Origin: Bacteroidota bacterium | GTDB taxonomy: Bacteria; Bacteroidota; Bacteroidia; Chitinophagales; Chitinophagaceae | Assembly: GCA_026391455.1 (NCBI GenBank) | Contig: JAPLEH010000037.1 | Span: forward strand, 1 to 63,577 | Length of the DNA: 63,577 nt | Direction: 5' to 3' | Shown here: positions 43,362 through 54,000 of the stretch, in pieces | Numbering within the stretch: the stretch's first letter is position 1 | Layout: each line of letters begins with the position of its first letter | Notes under the pieces: generated by a model | Told to the model about the DNA's origin: nothing | The model's database searches: none | Seen by the model: only the letters and a program-made list of their open reading frames with translations | Made by a program: the position numbers and the translations under genes

Positions 43362-46300
43362 ATGAAAGCAAAATTTATCCTCTCCCTTCTTTTTGTACTG
43401 GCTGGTTTTTGCGCCACGGCCCAAACCATCCGCTATGTAAAGCCGGTAGCCGCTGGTACAGGCTCCGGCAACTCCTGGGCCAATGCCAGTGCCGACCTGC
43501 AGGCGATGATCAATGCCTCTGTTGCCAATGACCAGGTATGGGTGGCGGCAGGCACGTATTATCCCACCAGTACCACCGACCGTACTATTTCTTTCCGAAT
43601 GAAAGCCGGGGTGAGTATTTATGGCGATTTTCCGGCCACCGGTACTCCTGTTTTTACAGACCGGAATCTCTCCTTGTATGAAACCATATTAAGCGGCGAT
43701 ATTGACCAAAACGATGGACCCAATTTTGCCAACAATAGCGGCAACAGCTTTCATGTGGTGAGTAACAATAATAACGGTGTAAACAGCACGGCGGTATTGG
43801 ATGGCTTTACTATATCAGGAGGCAATGCAAACAGCGGCACTTATCCGAATAATTCGGGTGGTGGTATGCTGAATATCTTCACATCTCCCTCACTCACCAA
43901 TGTGATTTTCTCCGGCAATAATGCAGGGGTGAATGGTGGCGCCATGCTGAATGTATCCGGTGTGCCCTTCCTTAAAAATATACTCTTCATTGGCAATAAT
44001 GCCGTGGGGCAGGGCGGTGCCATTGCCAACTCCAATGCTTCACCCAATATTACCCATGCCAGTTTTTGGGATAATAATGCAGGCAGTGGCGGTGGTGGTA
44101 TGTTCAGCTACACGCTTTCTTCACCCACTATTAAGAACAGTATATTCTGGGGCAATACGATTGGCGGAGCTACGGTTAGCAGTATCGGCGGCGATTTTCC
44201 GGGAGTAACCTATTCGGATATCGAAGGTGGCTATGCGGGCACGGGCAATATCAATCTGGATCCTTTATTTCTGAATTCCACCGATCCGGATGGTGCCGAT
44301 AATAAATTGGGTACGGCCGATGATGGATTAGCACTGCGGCCCTGCTCGCCTGCGGTGAATACGGGCAATAATACCGGCGTTGCCACCAGCGATCTGTTGG
44401 GTAACCTCCGGATTTATAATGTGACGGCAGATATGGGGGCTTATGAGTATCAAAACAATACCGCCAGCGGCACGGGTACCCGCATTTATGTAGATGCCAC
44501 CGCTGCACCCAATGGCGATGGTAGTAGTTGGGCTACTGCTTATAATAATCTCCAGACAGCTTTGGCTTCGGCCAGGCTCTGTACCAATATCAACGAAATA
44601 TGGGTGGCCAAAGGCACCTATAAACCTACATCCGGCACCGACAGAACGATCTCCTTTGTACTGGTGCCCAATGTATCGATCTATGGCAGTTTTGCAGGCA
44701 ATGAAACAGATACCAGCCAGCGTACTGCTGCGGTAATGGCTGCCAACCCCACTATTTTGAGCGGGGATATTGATGGTGTGCCGGATGTGGTATCCGGCAG
44801 CGGAAGCACACTTGTTATTTCAGGCAACGGCGGCAACAGCCACCATATAATTTATAGCAATACCAGCGGTGTAGTAACTGCAGGCAACTCCCGGCTGGAT
44901 GGATTTACCATTACAGGGGGTAATGCAAACGGGCTATCCCCGGCCAATCAGGGTGGCGGCATCTGTTTGATTGGTTCAGGCTGTCGAATCAGGAATGTTA
45001 CGTTCACCGGTAATAATGCAACAATCGGAGGCGCAATCTCTGGCTCTTACCATACGCTCGATCTCGGCAATGTTAGTTTTATAAAAAACAACGCCGGAGT
45101 GGGTGCCGGGGTGAATTTTCAGGGTGCCAGCGTAATTCTCAATACGGTCAGCTTTACGGATTGCAAAGGAGGACTCGGCGGCGCATTGAATTGCGAAGAT
45201 GGTACTGCAATTGCCACCAACGTAACTTTTTCAAACAATTACGCCGCCGGGGAAGGGGGCGGAATAAGGGCAATAACTTCTGTTGTGTCGCTTAGCAGTG
45301 TTAGGTTTTCCAACAACAGTGCGGTTTCATTTGGAGGCGGCGTGCATATGTATGGGGGTGACTTAACCATCAACAATACGAATTTTATAAACAATTTTTC
45401 CAACAGAGACGGGGGAGGCATTTACCAATATTCGGGTGACGCACAAATAGACCGTTGCTTTTTCATGAACAATACGGCAGATAATGGCGGAGGAATTTTT
45501 TATGAAGGAACGTCCTCCAAGTTGCGCAATCTTGTTTTTTGGGGTAATCATGCAACGCAAAAGGGTGGAGCCATCCATTACTATAATGTAGATGGCTCTG
45601 CCGACTCAAGAGTTTACTTTGCTACCATCACAAACAATACGGCAACGCTTGATGGAGGTGGCATATTTTGTACTAGCTCTTCGATAGATTTTATTGCCTC
45701 TATTTTAAGGGGGAATAAACGAGGTACAGATGAGAACAATATTATAGGTGGTTGTTTCCCTAACGGTTGCAATGTGGCCAACTCGCCCAATCCCAGCCCC
45801 TGGAATATTGATGAGAACCCGTTATTCGTAGATGCGGCCAACCCTGCGGGTACGGATGGAATACTGGGCACAGCAGATGATGGCCTGGCTTTGTCTCCCT
45901 GCTCACCTTCCATTAACTATTTACCGTACCCCTACACCTTTGAATCAGGAGTTTACGCGAGTTGGTATCCTTCTAGCATTACGCAGGATATAACGGGCAA
46001 CACGCGTAAACTTAACAACTATGCAGATATGGGTGCGTATGAAAACAGCTCGCCGGGGCTTGGCTTATCTGCTGTATACACTTCAAAAACACAGGATATA
46101 GCCGATACGGTATTTATAGAACCCGGCTGTAAGATCATGGCTAAAATAGTACCCGATCCCACGGCCACCGGTTTGAATGTACTGGCGGGTAATGTGGAAG
46201 TAAAAGAGTGGGTGGAAACAGCGCCTTTCACTATGGTACGCAGGCATTACCAGATTACGCCTGCTAATAATGTCAGCACCGCAAAGGCAAGGGTTACCCT

Positions 46301-47114
46301 GTACTTCACACAGGAAGATTTTAATGCGTTTAATGCGAATGGGAATCCGGTGCAATTACCCAACACGCCCCTTAGTAGTAACCCGAATATTGCCAATATT
46401 GAAGTGGTAAAGTATTCCGGCAGTTCGCCCGATGGCCTGCCCGGTGGCTACCCGGCGCAAACACCCGTGATCATTCCTAACTCCGCATTAAAGATCTGGT
46501 GGTTAGGTACGGTCTGGGCCATCAGTTTTGATGTAACAGGTTTCTCCGGGTTCTTTATCAAATCAACTGGTGTCACTTTACCTGTTAAACTACTTTCTTT
46601 CACCGGCAAAAGCACTGCATCCGGCAACCTGCTCAACTGGAAAACAACCAGTGAAGTAAACTTCAGTCATTTTGAAATAGAACGGAGTACAGATGGAAGA
46701 CAGTTTACAAAGATTGGCACCACGGCTTTTCATACTACCGGCAACTATGAATTCACCGATGTGGCAGTCGCTGCTTCACAATATTATTACCGCCTTCGAA
46801 TGGTGGACCGCGATGGTAAGTTCACATATTCCAACATTATCCGTATCGCCAATTTCAATCCTGCCAAAACATTTGTAGGAGAGCCCTATCCTAACCCCAG
46901 CGATGGCTCGGTGAATATACCGGTAAATGCAACCGAGCATTCCATCTGGACGATCACCGTAGTGGATGTATTGGGAAGGGTAACGCAACAGTTTACTAAA
47001 CAACTGACAGCAGGAAGTCAAACCCTTACCATTCATAATTTACAACCCGGATTAAACAACATACGTATTGCTTCCGGATTGCTGCAGGAAGTGAGGAGAG
47101 TGTTAAGACAATAA
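43362..47114 (+). CDS. Type IX-secreted beta-helix adhesin-like protein
   Basis: 1250 aa. Signal peptide (about 1-20, CATAQ). Two homologous parallel beta-helix regions (about 22-365 and 372-890) start with RYVKPVAAGTGSGNSWANA and RIYVDATAAPNGDGSSWATA. Both contain GGxxxN(N)A-type coils (GGGMLNIFTSPSLTNVIFSGNNAG; GGGIRAITSVVSLSSVRFSNNSAV) and end with a LFVD/LFLN-type closing strand and an NLLGNLR-like element, as in choice-of-anchor Q or PMP-like proteins. The C-terminus (about 1175-1250, PYPNPSDGSVNIPV to RRVLRQ) is a type A sorting domain for the type IX system. Probably surface-exposed. A terminator follows at 47156-47189. Confidence 0.92.
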   Translation: MKAKFILSLLFVLAGFCATAQTIRYVKPVAAGTGSGNSWANASADLQAMINASVANDQVWVAAGTYYPTSTTDRTISFRMKAGVSIYGDFPATGTPVFTDRNLSLYETILSGDIDQNDGPNFANNSGNSFHVVSNNNNGVNSTAVLDGFTISGGNANSGTYPNNSGGGMLNIFTSPSLTNVIFSGNNAGVNGGAMLNVSGVPFLKNILFIGNNAVGQGGAIANSNASPNITHASFWDNNAGSGGGGMFSYTLSSPTIKNSIFWGNTIGGATVSSIGGDFPGVTYSDIEGGYAGTGNINLDPLFLNSTDPDGADNKLGTADDGLALRPCSPAVNTGNNTGVATSDLLGNLRIYNVTADMGAYEYQNNTASGTGTRIYVDATAAPNGDGSSWATAYNNLQTALASARLCTNINEIWVAKGTYKPTSGTDRTISFVLVPNVSIYGSFAGNETDTSQRTAAVMAANPTILSGDIDGVPDVVSGSGSTLVISGNGGNSHHIIYSNTSGVVTAGNSRLDGFTITGGNANGLSPANQGGGICLIGSGCRIRNVTFTGNNATIGGAISGSYHTLDLGNVSFIKNNAGVGAGVNFQGASVILNTVSFTDCKGGLGGALNCEDGTAIATNVTFSNNYAAGEGGGIRAITSVVSLSSVRFSNNSAVSFGGGVHMYGGDLTINNTNFINNFSNRDGGGIYQYSGDAQIDRCFFMNNTADNGGGIFYEGTSSKLRNLVFWGNHATQKGGAIHYYNVDGSADSRVYFATITNNTATLDGGGIFCTSSSIDFIASILRGNKRGTDENNIIGGCFPNGCNVANSPNPSPWNIDENPLFVDAANPAGTDGILGTADDGLALSPCSPSINYLPYPYTFESGVYASWYPSSITQDITGNTRKLNNYADMGAYENSSPGLGLSAVYTSKTQDIADTVFIEPGCKIMAKIVPDPTATGLNVLAGNVEVKEWVETAPFTMVRRHYQITPANNVSTAKARVTLYFTQEDFNAFNANGNPVQLPNTPLSSNPNIANIEVVKYSGSSPDGLPGGYPAQTPVIIPNSALKIWWLGTVWAISFDVTGFSGFFIKSTGVTLPVKLLSFTGKSTASGNLLNWKTTSEVNFSHFEIERSTDGRQFTKIGTTAFHTTGNYEFTDVAVAASQYYYRLRMVDRDGKFTYSNIIRIANFNPAKTFVGEPYPNPSDGSVNIPVNATEHSIWTITVVDVLGRVTQQFTKQLTAGSQTLTIHNLQPGLNNIRIASGLLQEVRRVLRQ

Positions 47115-47155
47115 GAACCGGAACAACTTTTTAAAACCTTATCTGCAGGTGATAC

Positions 47156-47189
47156 AAATACCCTGGTACGAAAGTGCCGGGGTATTTTC
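47156..47189 (+). terminator. Terminator after the type IX-secreted protein gene
   Basis: AAATACCCTGG, a 10-nt loop, CCGGGGTATTTT. The T run is short but the stem is long. Confidence 0.7.
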
Positions 47190-47199
47190 ATACCGGTAG

Positions 47200-48010
47200 T
47201 GAGCCACAACCTGTCCCGCCTAAGCGGGAGATAAACACAAATGAACACAGAAAATACAATCGCCTTCGGCGAGAGTTAGCCACAGATAAACACAAATGAA
47301 CACAGAAAATACAATCGCCTACTGCGAGAGTGAGCCACAGATAAACACAAATGAACACAGAAAATACAATCGCCTTCGGCAATGATTTAGGCCGCAGATG
47401 AACGCAGATGGACACGGATGAATACAATTGAATACAGATGAATACAAATCGCCTTCGGCGAGAGTTAGCCACAGCCTGTCCCGTCTTAACGGGAAATTGC
47501 ACGAATAGCACAAATGAATACAATTAAATACAAATAATACAATTGCCTTCGGCAATGATTTAGGCCGCAGATGGACACAGATGGACACGGATGATACTGC
47601 CGAAGGCGGTATTTCTCCTTACCTCCTATCCTCTGCGTGACACGAATAAATACAATCTCATTATTGCGCAGGATCTCCATTCCCCCCTCTCCATGTTTGG
47701 AGAGGGGTCGGGGGTGAGGGCCGACTATGCACGCAATGAATCCGCATTTAACGCGAAGCGGTAAAAAATCTGTATTAATCCATGTTGCCGCGACGCAAGC
47801 AAGCCGTCTAATCCGTGTGCCTGTATTCGGCTGCCTGTTCGCCTACGGCGAGAGTGAGCCACAGATAAACACAAATGAACACAGAAAATACAATCGCCTA
47901 CGGCGAGAGTTAGCCACAGATAAACACAAATGAACACAGAAAATACAATCGCCTTCGGCGAGAGTGAGCCACAGCCTGTCCCGTCTTAACGGGAAATTGC
48001 ACTAATATCA
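47200..48010. repeat. Dispersed intergenic repeat cluster, left copy
   Basis: The cluster is built of recurring modules: ACACAGATGAACACAGATGG-type 10-12-bp periodic strings, CGCCTTCGGCGAGAGTTAGCC and its variants, CCGTCTTAACGGGAAATTGCA, and the module 47514-47722. The last of these is an inverted, equal-length (209 bp) near-copy of 62810-63018. Translated frames (for example one starting MEILRNNEIV) are repeat-derived, not genes. Similar strings are common in intergenic DNA of many Bacteroidota. Confidence 0.75.
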
Positions 48011-48076
48011 CTATGTAAGTAGAAAGGAGCAGAAAAATAGCACAACGGATTAGCAGCGCAGCACCCCGTAAACAGG

Positions 48077-48934
48077 TTATCTCCCAAACGTATAATTGTA
48101 TTCGATCTTTCCGGTCAGCTTCTGATCGTTGTCGAATAAGGCTTCTTTCGTTTTCAGTCCCTGGCTATTGAAGATATAACGCCAGATGAAATAACCCACC
48201 CATACCACGCGGCCAAAATTATCGCTGGGAGCGACGGTCATTTTTTGAATAATATGGCCCGCATCATCATACGACAGGATGATATCGGGTATCAGTTTTT
48301 TTATTTTTTTATTGTAGCGCACCACATCCGTAAGGTTGCTCTTTTCATCGTAGTAATAATAGATGCGGTTTACTTCCACACCCCGGCGCAGGTGGATCTC
48401 TTCACCGGGTTTGCCATTTTCATCGTACGTAAATTGTACCTGCAGGCTGTCGCTGTTATTGATCGTGCGCCACATGCCGGCGGGCTGGCCATTGGTGGCA
48501 TAGGTCCAGCGGTGTTCCTCGGTTTGGGCAAATTCACTGGCACTGTCGTTTTGCATTTCCCGCATAAGCGTAATGCGGCCTGCTGCATCATATTCATAAG
48601 ATGTTTTGCTCTGCAGGTCGGCAGCAGAGTCGGCCACACTTTGTACGCGGCCCTGCGCATCGAAGCTGAATACCGATACGGTTCGGTTGAATTCCCGGAT
48701 GATGGTTTTGCGGAGGGTGCGGCCATTGTCTTTCACTTCATAAAATTCGGAATAGTTGCTGGCCCTGATTCCGTTGGCATCCACTCCGGAGGCCGACACG
48801 GTACGCACCTTATTCAGGTTGTATTGCTTCATCATTTCGGAGGTCTCGTGCGTACCCGTAATATCGGTGTAATAATACTGGGCGCTGAGCGAAGAAGAGA
48901 ATAATAGAAGTGCCGGAACCAAAGATATTTTCAT
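48077..48934 (-). CDS. Secreted YD-repeat-like protein
   Basis: 285 aa. A signal peptide (about 1-18, SLSAQ) is followed by weak YD/RHS-type units: VFSFDAQGRVQSV, YEYDAAGRITLM, FTYDENGKPGEEI, YYYDEKSNLTDVV, LSYDDAGHIIQKM, YIFNSQGLKTKE. The YD units would form a small beta-sheet wrap; no toxin domain is attached. It is probably exported and anchored in the envelope. It is transcribed alone on the minus strand between the repeat cluster and the DUF3667 gene. Confidence 0.75.
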   Translation of the reverse strand: MKISLVPALLLFSSSLSAQYYYTDITGTHETSEMMKQYNLNKVRTVSASGVDANGIRASNYSEFYEVKDNGRTLRKTIIREFNRTVSVFSFDAQGRVQSVADSAADLQSKTSYEYDAAGRITLMREMQNDSASEFAQTEEHRWTYATNGQPAGMWRTINNSDSLQVQFTYDENGKPGEEIHLRRGVEVNRIYYYYDEKSNLTDVVRYNKKIKKLIPDIILSYDDAGHIIQKMTVAPSDNFGRVVWVGYFIWRYIFNSQGLKTKEALFDNDQKLTGKIEYNYTFGR

Positions 48935-49134
48935 GCCGTGATATTGTTATTGAAACAGTTCAAAGTTACCCTATACAACGGGGAAATACAAATAACATTG
49001 TATGTGCTGCATTGGACGGGTATCCGGATCAATGGGCTGCATGGGTGCAACAGGCGGCCACGGTCGGGGAAAGCGCAGGGATAAAAAATGATGGGTCTTT
49101 ATCGCATTGTACTTATTTTTAGTTAAAAATTAAC

Positions 49135-50211
49135 GTGTCTCATATTCCACAACGAACCGAAAAGGATTGCCTCAATTGCGGCACCATCGTACAGGGCCGG
49201 TATTGCCAGGTATGCGGTCAGGAAAATGTAGTGCCCCACGAGACCTTCTGGCATATGGTGAAGCATTTTCTGTACGACATCACCCACTTTGACAGTAAGT
49301 TTTTCGATTCGATGAAATACCTGCTGTTTCGCCCTGGTTTTTTACCGGCGGAATATGTAAAAGGCCGCAGGGTCCGTTATCTCAACCCGATAAAGAAATA
49401 TGTATTTACCTCGGCCGTCTTCTTTATTATTTTCTTCGGTTTTTTGCGCAGCACCAAATCCGTAGAGCTGGAGATGGATAAAATACTTACCCAAAAGGAA
49501 CGAAATGAATTTATAGAAAAGGCCACTGAAAAGCTCCGCGAAGATCCGGGAGATACACTCTGGCACCGCGCCATGACCCTGCTGCAGGATACCAATACGG
49601 TGCTGAAAGGCCGCGATATGGTGCCCTATATGGAGCAGGTCATTTTTATAGATATCGGTGGCCGGAAATACCGCGACCGAAAACAATATGATTCCCTGCA
49701 ACAATTACTTGCACCGGCTGATCGTGACGGATGGGTGAAACGGATGCTGCAATACCAGAATTTTAAAATGCGCGCCAAATACAAAGATGACCCCATGGCG
49801 GGCGGGAGCAAATTGTTTGACACCTTTCTTCATAAGCTGCCCTATTTATTGTTTGTATCATTGCCCCTGTTTGCATTGATACTAAAACTGCTCTACCTGC
49901 GGCGGAAGCGATTCTATTATGCCGACCATGGAATATTCAGCATCTATCATTATATCTTCACCTTTCTGCTTATCCTGCTGGTACTGTCATTGAATAAACT
50001 GTCCGATTTTACCGGCTGGGGAGTGTTTGAAATCATTTCCGTCCTCCTGTTTTTATCGGGTGGTGTCTATCTGTATCTTTCCATGAAACGTTTTTACGGA
50101 CAGGGCCATGGTAAAACATTGCTGAAATTTTTGCTGCTGAATCTGGGGGGCGTCATTATACTCACGTTCCTGTTTTTTGTATTTCTTTTTGTAACCGTCT
50201 TTCAAATCTGA
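49135..50211 (+). CDS. DUF3667 membrane protein with zinc ribbon, GTG start
   Basis: 358 aa, starting with GTG at 49135. The N-terminus has a zinc ribbon (CLNCG at about 13-17 and CQVCGQ at about 25-30), followed by the DUF3667 core HFLYDITHFDSKFFDSMKYLLFRPGFLPAEYVKGRRVRYLNPIKKYVFTSAVFFIIFF. Further helices follow at about 235-250, 272-289, 294-315 and 335-358. Function unknown. It is 5 bp upstream of mazG and probably co-transcribed. The 200-bp gap before it shows no other gene. Confidence 0.88.
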   Translation: MSHIPQRTEKDCLNCGTIVQGRYCQVCGQENVVPHETFWHMVKHFLYDITHFDSKFFDSMKYLLFRPGFLPAEYVKGRRVRYLNPIKKYVFTSAVFFIIFFGFLRSTKSVELEMDKILTQKERNEFIEKATEKLREDPGDTLWHRAMTLLQDTNTVLKGRDMVPYMEQVIFIDIGGRKYRDRKQYDSLQQLLAPADRDGWVKRMLQYQNFKMRAKYKDDPMAGGSKLFDTFLHKLPYLLFVSLPLFALILKLLYLRRKRFYYADHGIFSIYHYIFTFLLILLVLSLNKLSDFTGWGVFEIISVLLFLSGGVYLYLSMKRFYGQGHGKTLLKFLLLNLGGVIILTFLFFVFLFVTVFQI

Positions 50212-50216
50212 GCTAT

Positions 50217-51023
50217 ATGAATAATCATGCGGAAACGGCCTTTTCCCGGTTAGTGGGTATTATGAATGATCTCCGGGAAAAATGCCCCTGGGATAAAAAG
50301 CAAACCATCCAGTCCTTGCGGCAGCTCACCATAGAAGAGACGTATGAGCTGGCCGATGCCATTTCAGACGAAGACTGGAAAGGCATTAAGGAAGAACTCG
50401 GAGACCTGTTGCTGCATATCGTATTCTATGCCAAAATAGGCCATGAACAAAACCAGTTTACCCTCGATGAAATGATCCATGGTATATGTGATAAACTGGT
50501 GGCCCGGCACCCGCATATCTACGGCGATGTGAAAGTGAACGATGAAGAAGATGTAAAGCGCAATTGGGAGAAATTGAAACTGAAAGAAGGAAAGAAGTCT
50601 GTATTGGGCGGCGTGCCCCGCTCTTTACCCTCCATGGTAAAAGCGATGCGGCTACAGGAAAAAGCCAAACAAGTGGGCTTTGAATGGGAAAATAAAGAGC
50701 AGGTATGGCTAAAAGTGGAGGAGGAGATGGGCGAACTCCGGCAGGCAGTAACCCAGGCCGGTCAGGAACCCGCAAATACACTGCATCAGGACGCGGTGGA
50801 AGATGAATTAGGCGATGTTTTCTTCTCCCTTATAAATTATGCACGGTTTTTGCAGGTAGATGCGGACAATGCACTGGAACGGACCAATAAGAAATTTATC
50901 CACCGGTTTACCAGTATGGAAGAGCAGGCCCTTGCCAGCGGTAAAGACCTGCATGCAATGACCCTGGAGGAAATGGACGCCATCTGGAACAACATAAAAC
51001 AACAGCACAGGGCAAACCTTTGA
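50217..51023 (+). CDS. mazG: Nucleoside triphosphate pyrophosphohydrolase MazG
   Basis: 268 aa, the usual length for tandem-domain MazG. The first domain carries CPWDKKQTIQSLRQLTIEETYELADAI with the metal-binding EExxE and downstream ELGDLLLHIVF (ExxD). The second repeats the pattern (LKVEEEMGELRQAV and VEDELGDVFFSLINYARF). It hydrolyses canonical or damaged NTPs to NMP and pyrophosphate, clearing nucleotide pools or lowering ppGpp. Its stop overlaps the TTG start of the kinase (TTGA), so translation may be coupled. Confidence 0.96.
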   Translation: MNNHAETAFSRLVGIMNDLREKCPWDKKQTIQSLRQLTIEETYELADAISDEDWKGIKEELGDLLLHIVFYAKIGHEQNQFTLDEMIHGICDKLVARHPHIYGDVKVNDEEDVKRNWEKLKLKEGKKSVLGGVPRSLPSMVKAMRLQEKAKQVGFEWENKEQVWLKVEEEMGELRQAVTQAGQEPANTLHQDAVEDELGDVFFSLINYARFLQVDADNALERTNKKFIHRFTSMEEQALASGKDLHAMTLEEMDAIWNNIKQQHRANL

Positions 51024-54000
51024 AGCCACTTCTTAAAAATAAATTTATTCGTCATTACGGGTGGCTCATACTGGCTGTCCTCTTTTTTGCATCCTCATTT
51101 ATCTTCAGCCGGCTGTATAGCGGCAAAAGTTCCATCAACCGGGAAGTGCGCCTGGCCGAGCAATACATCAATGAACGGCTGGAGGATTTTTATACCCAGA
51201 TAAAGGATACGGCCCGTCTCAACCGGCTGATGGCAAACACGGAGGAACTGCCCGAATTTGAAAGGATGATCAAAAAGGATTTCAGCCTTTACCTGTTTGC
51301 GAAAGATGGATACAATGATCCCCAACTGAAATTCTGGAGCGATCACCAGGCCGTACCACCCACCGGCTATACCGACAGTGCCGATGGAGAATATTTTAAA
51401 CGGCTCGCCAATGGGTGGTATGTGATCGCCAAACATTCGCTGCCGGTTACAGATACCCTGCAGCGCCAGGTGGCCATGGCCCTGATTCCCGTACGATCAG
51501 AATTTTTTCTGACCACCGAATACCTGCCCTCCCGGTTTTTCTTCAGCAGCGATGCAGATAAACAGGTTCGGCTTACAGAAAATCCCGGGGCATTTCCGGT
51601 AAAGACAAAAAACAATACGGTATTATTTTACCTGGATAAAAAACCAGCAGCCGGTGTTCCGTACAATGACCGGCAGACGATCTTTTTACGGTTTGCCGGC
51701 TTGTTACTGCTGTTTCTCTTTCTCCAGCTCTTTGCCGAACGTATGGTGCGTACAAAAGGCGTATGGACGGCTTCCGCTTTTCTGGCCCTGGTATTAATAT
51801 TGCTCCGCTTACTCACCTATTTTTATCCGCAGATATTAAATCTCCGGCAATTTGAATTATTCGATCCATCTATTTATGGTTCAAACGCCATACAGCGATC
51901 CCTGGGAGACTTGCTCATCAACTCAGTATTATTTTGCTGGTGGGTACTCTTTACCTGGACACTCCTGAAAGGAAAAGAAAAACCCATCGCGTATTTTTCA
52001 CCCGGTGTGCGGATTGTTGCCGGAGTAATTGCAGCCGGCCTGCTCATCTTTTGTACATTCATACTGGCAGCTGTGATCAGGAGCCTGGTGGCTGATTCCA
52101 AAATATCGTTCGACGTAACGGATTTTTTCAGCCTTACCCGCTATACGGTGGTGGGCTTTTTTGTATTGTCCTGCTTATCGCTCGCTTATTATTATTTTTC
52201 CCAGTTATTATTCCGCATCATATTCAATGCATACGAGGGGAAAGAGATCGTGATCTATTTTGCCATATGTGCATTGGGTTTACTGTTTCTTACATTGCGC
52301 CCCGGTAATCCCGATGTACTGTTTTATTTACCGGTACTGTGCTGGTTGCTCGCGTATACCTGGCTGGTCAACCGCGGTGGTGTATACTTTACCTGGTTGC
52401 GGATCAATATTGCCGGCATCCTTTCGTGGATATTTATCTTTTCCGTATCCATTTCCTTTATCATGCTCTCGCAGATCCGGAAAGTGGAGTGGGAAAAGCG
52501 AAAAGCCATGGCGGAAAAATTTACGTTCCAGTCCGACCCATCGAGCGAAACCCGCATGAGCATTGCGGTAAAATACCTGGACAATGATTTTCTGAATATG
52601 GTCTTTCCGCGTTTTCAGGATGAGGTGCAGAACCGTCGCCTGAAAGACAGTATCATTTCTGCTTTTTACAGCGCTTCGCTGAATAAATATGATACCAGGC
52701 TCTATGTGTACGATTCACTCAATCGCCCATTATACAATGATGACGGGCTTACCTGCGACGGGTTGAACATCATCATCACCGAACAATCGAAACAAACAGA
52801 AACGCCCGGTATCTATTATTACGAGACCTCCTATGAAAAATTCAGCTATATCGTACGGATGGAAGTTACCGATTCTGTGCAGCGGAAAGTTGGTACCTTC
52901 TTCGTGGTATCGAACCTGAAGACCTATGCACAGGATGCCCTGTTTCCGGAATTGTTTAAGAAAAATAAAAAAGACAATCCCGAAAACTCCCAAGTGTATT
53001 CGCATGCGGTATATGTGAATAACCGGCTGGTATCTCCTCCCGGAAATTATGCATTCCGCACCTCACTCCGGAATGATGAAATACCCCGTGCCGAGGCCGA
53101 ACGACGTGACAATGACAATTTTGATGAACTCTGGTATAAAACCAGTAATGAAAAGATCATTGTGGTGGCCCGTAAGAAAGAAACCACCATTGAGACGATT
53201 ACTTTGTTTTCGTATATATTTTGTTCCTTCCTGTTTCTGGTCATTTTTGTGCAGACGGTTTCTTTCTTTCTTAAAACCGGTTTCAGTATTAAGAAGTTCC
53301 GCAACCTGATACAGTTGAATATCCGCTCGCAGGTGCATGGCACGATCATCTTTATCAGTTTGTTTTCCTTTCTCATTATCGGTGCGGCCACCATTTCATT
53401 CTTTATCGAAAGGAATAAATTCAGCAACAGTGATAAGCTGAGCCGTACCATGAAGATCATGGTGAATGAAATGGAGAAAAAACTGGAGGATCACAGTGTA
53501 TCAGATGATGTGGTGAAGCTGTATGATTCAGTTACCAACAGCGAATTGCAAAACCTGGTAAAGGATGTATCCGATATACATGGGGTGGACGTAAACGTAT
53601 ATGATCTGGAAGGCGATCTGAAAGTTTCTTCAGAAGCCAATGTATACACACAAGGCGTACTGAGCCGGAAGATGGATCCGGGTGCTTTTTATCACCTGTC
53701 CCGTTTGCGTCAGGTATTGCATGTGCAGGATGAGAAGATTGGTGATTTTTCCTATTTCAGTATCTATTCACCGGTGCGTACCGACAGCGGACAGGTATAT
53801 GCCTATGTAAATATTCCGTATTTCTCATCCAAGCCGGAATTGCGGCAGGAGATATCTAATTTCCTCGTGACCATTATCAACCTCAACGCATTTATTTTCC
53901 TGATCGCGGGTCTTATTGCCCTGTTTGTTACGAACCGGATCACTCATTCATTCTCCATTATCAGTGAAAAAATGCAGGAAGTGAACCTGGGTAAAATGAA

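Noticed and set aside
47486-47680. Open frame starting MEILRNNEIV on the minus strand, with a twin in the right-hand repeat cluster
   Set aside because: Both frames lie entirely inside the inverted dispersed repeat and change with each repeat variant; they are products of the repeat, not conserved genes.
47220-47960. CRISPR array
   Set aside because: The repeats are dispersed, of several types, partly inverted and without uniform unique spacers; no cas gene is present.
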